Position numbers and translations under genes: made by a program. DNA of 23,541 nucleotides from a virus. The notes below the pieces were generated by a model. The model searched no databases and was not told where the DNA came from. It worked only from the letters and a program-made list of their open reading frames with translations. How positions within the stretch are numbered: the stretch's first letter is position 1; each line of letters begins with the position of its first letter. The stretch is taken from IMG/VR virus record IMGVR_UViG_3300046048_000003, positions 1 to 23,541 of that record. The stretch is one strand, 5' to 3'. Shown here one piece after another: positions 22,326 to 23,541 of the stretch.

Positions 22326-22678
22326 GTACATTAAAGGTTGATACGTTACAAACTACAGGCGGTGCTGGTCTTTATCCCGCACAGGCTTGGGTAAACTACG
22401 ATCAGATTGCTGTTAACATTACCAACTCAGCAAATGTTTCTAGTGTTACTGATGATTCTGTGGGGGTGTACACAGTGAGTTTTACCAATGCTTTTTCTGC
22501 TACTACTTATTGTGCAGGGATGCTTGGCTGGAGGCGGGTAAGCGAGGGCCAACCTAGATACATCTTTAATGATGGGGACCAGCCCCCGACAACAACCAGT
22601 TCTACAATGTATTCGGCTAACGGAAGCACTGGTGCATCTTCTGACATCGACGTCAATAGAATATCTTGGACCTTGTAA
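22322..22678 (+). CDS. Fibre-tip-like protein, copy 2
   Basis: A 118-residue protein starting MSTLKVDTLQTTGGAGLYPA at ATG 22322, in the ATGA overlap with the previous stop. AQAWVNYDQIAVNITNSANVSSVTDDSVGVYTVSFTNAFSATTYCAGML aligns with the protein at 21580-21936 along most of its length, including the same size. The two have diverged a lot, most of all in the C-terminal halves. They are probably alternative or joint fibre-tip proteins. It lies between the two FRNAW-motif genes. Confidence 0.7.
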   Translation: MSTLKVDTLQTTGGAGLYPAQAWVNYDQIAVNITNSANVSSVTDDSVGVYTVSFTNAFSATTYCAGMLGWRRVSEGQPRYIFNDGDQPPTTTSSTMYSANGSTGASSDIDVNRISWTL

Positions 22679-22687
22679 GGAAACACT

Positions 22688-23044
22688 ATGACACAGACTT
22701 TCATCAAGATCGGCGCAACAAGCTACGACGCCGCAGACTACACACTCCCAGCAGAACGTACCTTTCGGGGCGCTTGGGAAGCTAATGTAGACACAGGGAT
22801 TATCTCTGTAGACATGGCAGCAGCACGAGACATCTGGCGTGACAAGATTCGTCAAGCTCGTACTGAGCCACTGGAAGCCCTCGACACAGCTTTCATGAAG
22901 GCGCTGGAGACAGGTGCTGATACAACCCAGATCACTGCTGACAAGCAAGCACTGCGGGATGCCCCTACGGATGCTGGCATTGATGCAGCTACAACCCCAG
23001 AGGAACTGGCAGCGGTACAACCTGCTGGCCTAACGGTGATCTAA
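22688..23044 (+). CDS. Tail fibre assembly chaperone-like protein
   Basis: A 118-residue protein with AAGGA before its ATG. It begins MTQTFIKIGATSYDAADYTL and then has PAERTFRGAWEANVDTGIISVDM (about residues 21-43), AARDIWRDKIRQARTEPLEALDTAFMKALE (44-73) and KQALRDAPTD (about 84-93). The 'R..K...R.E.L...D' helix and the 'RQ.LRDaP' end are those of phage tail assembly chaperones (Phage_tail_APC type). Its role should be to fold or trimerise the fibre or the fibre-tip protein before it. The N-terminal motif is shared with the gene at 21933. Confidence 0.65.
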   Translation: MTQTFIKIGATSYDAADYTLPAERTFRGAWEANVDTGIISVDMAAARDIWRDKIRQARTEPLEALDTAFMKALETGADTTQITADKQALRDAPTDAGIDAATTPEELAAVQPAGLTVI

Positions 23045-23055
23045 GGAATTTGAGC

Positions 23056-23280
23056 ATGGAAACACTTGACCTCTTCTTAAAGTACATCGTCGTGCCAGTG
23101 GTCGCGTTTGTTTACATGCTGCACAGCAAATTACAGGCGCACCACACCGACATCGAGGTCTTGAAGGCCACGGCTGCTGCCAACAAAGAAGCGCATGACC
23201 GAGAGTTCAAGCAACTGCAAGAGAGTTTCAAAGCTGTGTTCACAAAGCTAGATGGCATCGAAGAGGCGTTGAGAAAATGA
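23056..23280 (+). CDS. Small membrane protein with coiled coil, holin-like
   Basis: A 74-residue protein. ATG 23056 is preferred to the in-frame TTG at 23050 because AGGA (23044-23047) is eight bases from the ATG and only two from the TTG. METLDLFLKYIVVPVVAFVYML has one membrane segment (about residues 6-22), followed by a charged helical stretch to the end (LQAHHTDIEVLKATAAANKEAHDREFKQLQESFKAV) that looks like a coiled coil. It lies directly before the endolysin gene, with an ATGA overlap, so a holin or other lysis helper role is likely. A spanin subunit cannot be excluded, because one membrane anchor with a coiled coil also fits Rz-like proteins. Confidence 0.6.
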   Translation: METLDLFLKYIVVPVVAFVYMLHSKLQAHHTDIEVLKATAAANKEAHDREFKQLQESFKAVFTKLDGIEEALRK

Positions 23281-23541
23281 GAAACATCGACACCATCATT
23301 ATTCATTGCACTGCAACCCGACCCAACTGGTGGGAAGGTAAGACGTCGCAGCAAAAGGTAGATGAGGTACGTCGCTGGCACGTAGAGGATCGAGGCTGGT
23401 CAGACATTGGTTACCACTATCTTATTGATCGCGATGGAACGCTAGTCGAGGGCCGCCCACTGGAGCGCACAGGCGCACACGCTAAGGGCCACAACACAGG
23501 TTCCGTTGGTATCTCTCTGTTTGGTGGGCATGGCGGCAACG
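23277..23541 (+). CDS. N-acetylmuramoyl-L-alanine amidase, T7 lysozyme type (partial, 3' end cut)
   Basis: The first 88 residues of a zinc amidase endolysin that cuts between muramic acid and the peptide in peptidoglycan. IIIHCTAT (His10) matches the IFVHCSATK of T7 lysozyme, where the His binds zinc. RRWHVEDRGWSDIGYHYLIDRDGTLVEGR contains the conserved Tyr46 and His47, and GAHAKGHNTGSVGISLFGG matches the GSHAKGYN(H/S)NSIGV block. The second zinc His, the zinc Cys and the catalytic Lys lie beyond the window end. The N-terminus is seven residues shorter before the first zinc His than in T7, and T7 uses that extension to bind its RNA polymerase. It follows the membrane protein with an ATGA overlap. 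Confidence 0.92.
   Translation, partial: MRNIDTIIIHCTATRPNWWEGKTSQQKVDEVRRWHVEDRGWSDIGYHYLIDRDGTLVEGRPLERTGAHAKGHNTGSVGISLFGGHGGN

Noticed and set aside
22427-23020. Minus-strand open frame of 197 residues, Cys-rich
   Set aside because: It runs antisense to two genes with recognised families. The very high Cys and Ser content is typical of antisense reading of such genes.

Overview
The window is part of a tailed double-stranded DNA phage genome with a short-tailed (podovirus) virion of T7-like plan. Every gene I can support is on the plus strand. They run in the classical late order: terminase, portal, scaffold, capsid, two tail tube proteins, three internal (ejection) virion proteins, tail fibre, fibre accessory genes, lysis. 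No replication, RNA polymerase or integrase gene is visible, so lifestyle and family cannot be fixed. Several small genes (the NPSGGLNAKGR-type basic protein, the GLYANI-type peptide, the 99-residue protein after the fibre, the FRNAW-type fibre chaperones) are kinds I associate from memory with marine podoviruses of Alphaproteobacteria. That host assignment is inference only.

Layout. 1-489: the possible last codons of an upstream gene, then about 450 bases without a convincing gene, holding a hairpin, a promoter-like site and a purine-only tract. 490-2366: small terminase plus a dense string of eight very small, mostly basic genes, many overlapping by a few bases. 2359-3885: large terminase. 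3948-7194: head assembly (small MCG protein, portal, Bbp19-like protein, scaffold, GNAT-like gp13-type protein). 7220-8107: the major capsid gene, with a large hairpin just before its ribosome site and a C(UUCG)G terminator just after its stop. 8116-10898: tail tubular proteins A and B. 10898-18770: ejection proteins B, C and D, where D carries an HExxH zincin motif. 18841-23044: tail fibre with a T7 gp17-like N-terminus, collagen-like and YadA-like repeats, followed by six small genes that include a repeated fibre-tip/chaperone pair. 23056-23541: lysis, with a small membrane protein and a T7-lysozyme-type amidase cut by the window end.

How the parts work together. The terminase pair packages DNA through the portal into a shell built by scaffold and capsid proteins. 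The tubular proteins form the tail and nozzle, the ejection proteins probably build the channel across the envelope, the fibre and its accessory genes decide receptor binding, and the last genes release progeny. An 11-base element, TTGTGCGTTGA (one copy has T at the last position), occurs at four places, each ahead of a module: small terminase, portal block, capsid and tail fibre. It is the best candidate for the late control signal. The most interesting points are this element, the zincin in ejection protein D, the bisected and duplicated fibre-tip/chaperone region, the hairpin/terminator bracket around the capsid gene, and the guanine-rich tracts flanking the small terminase gene.
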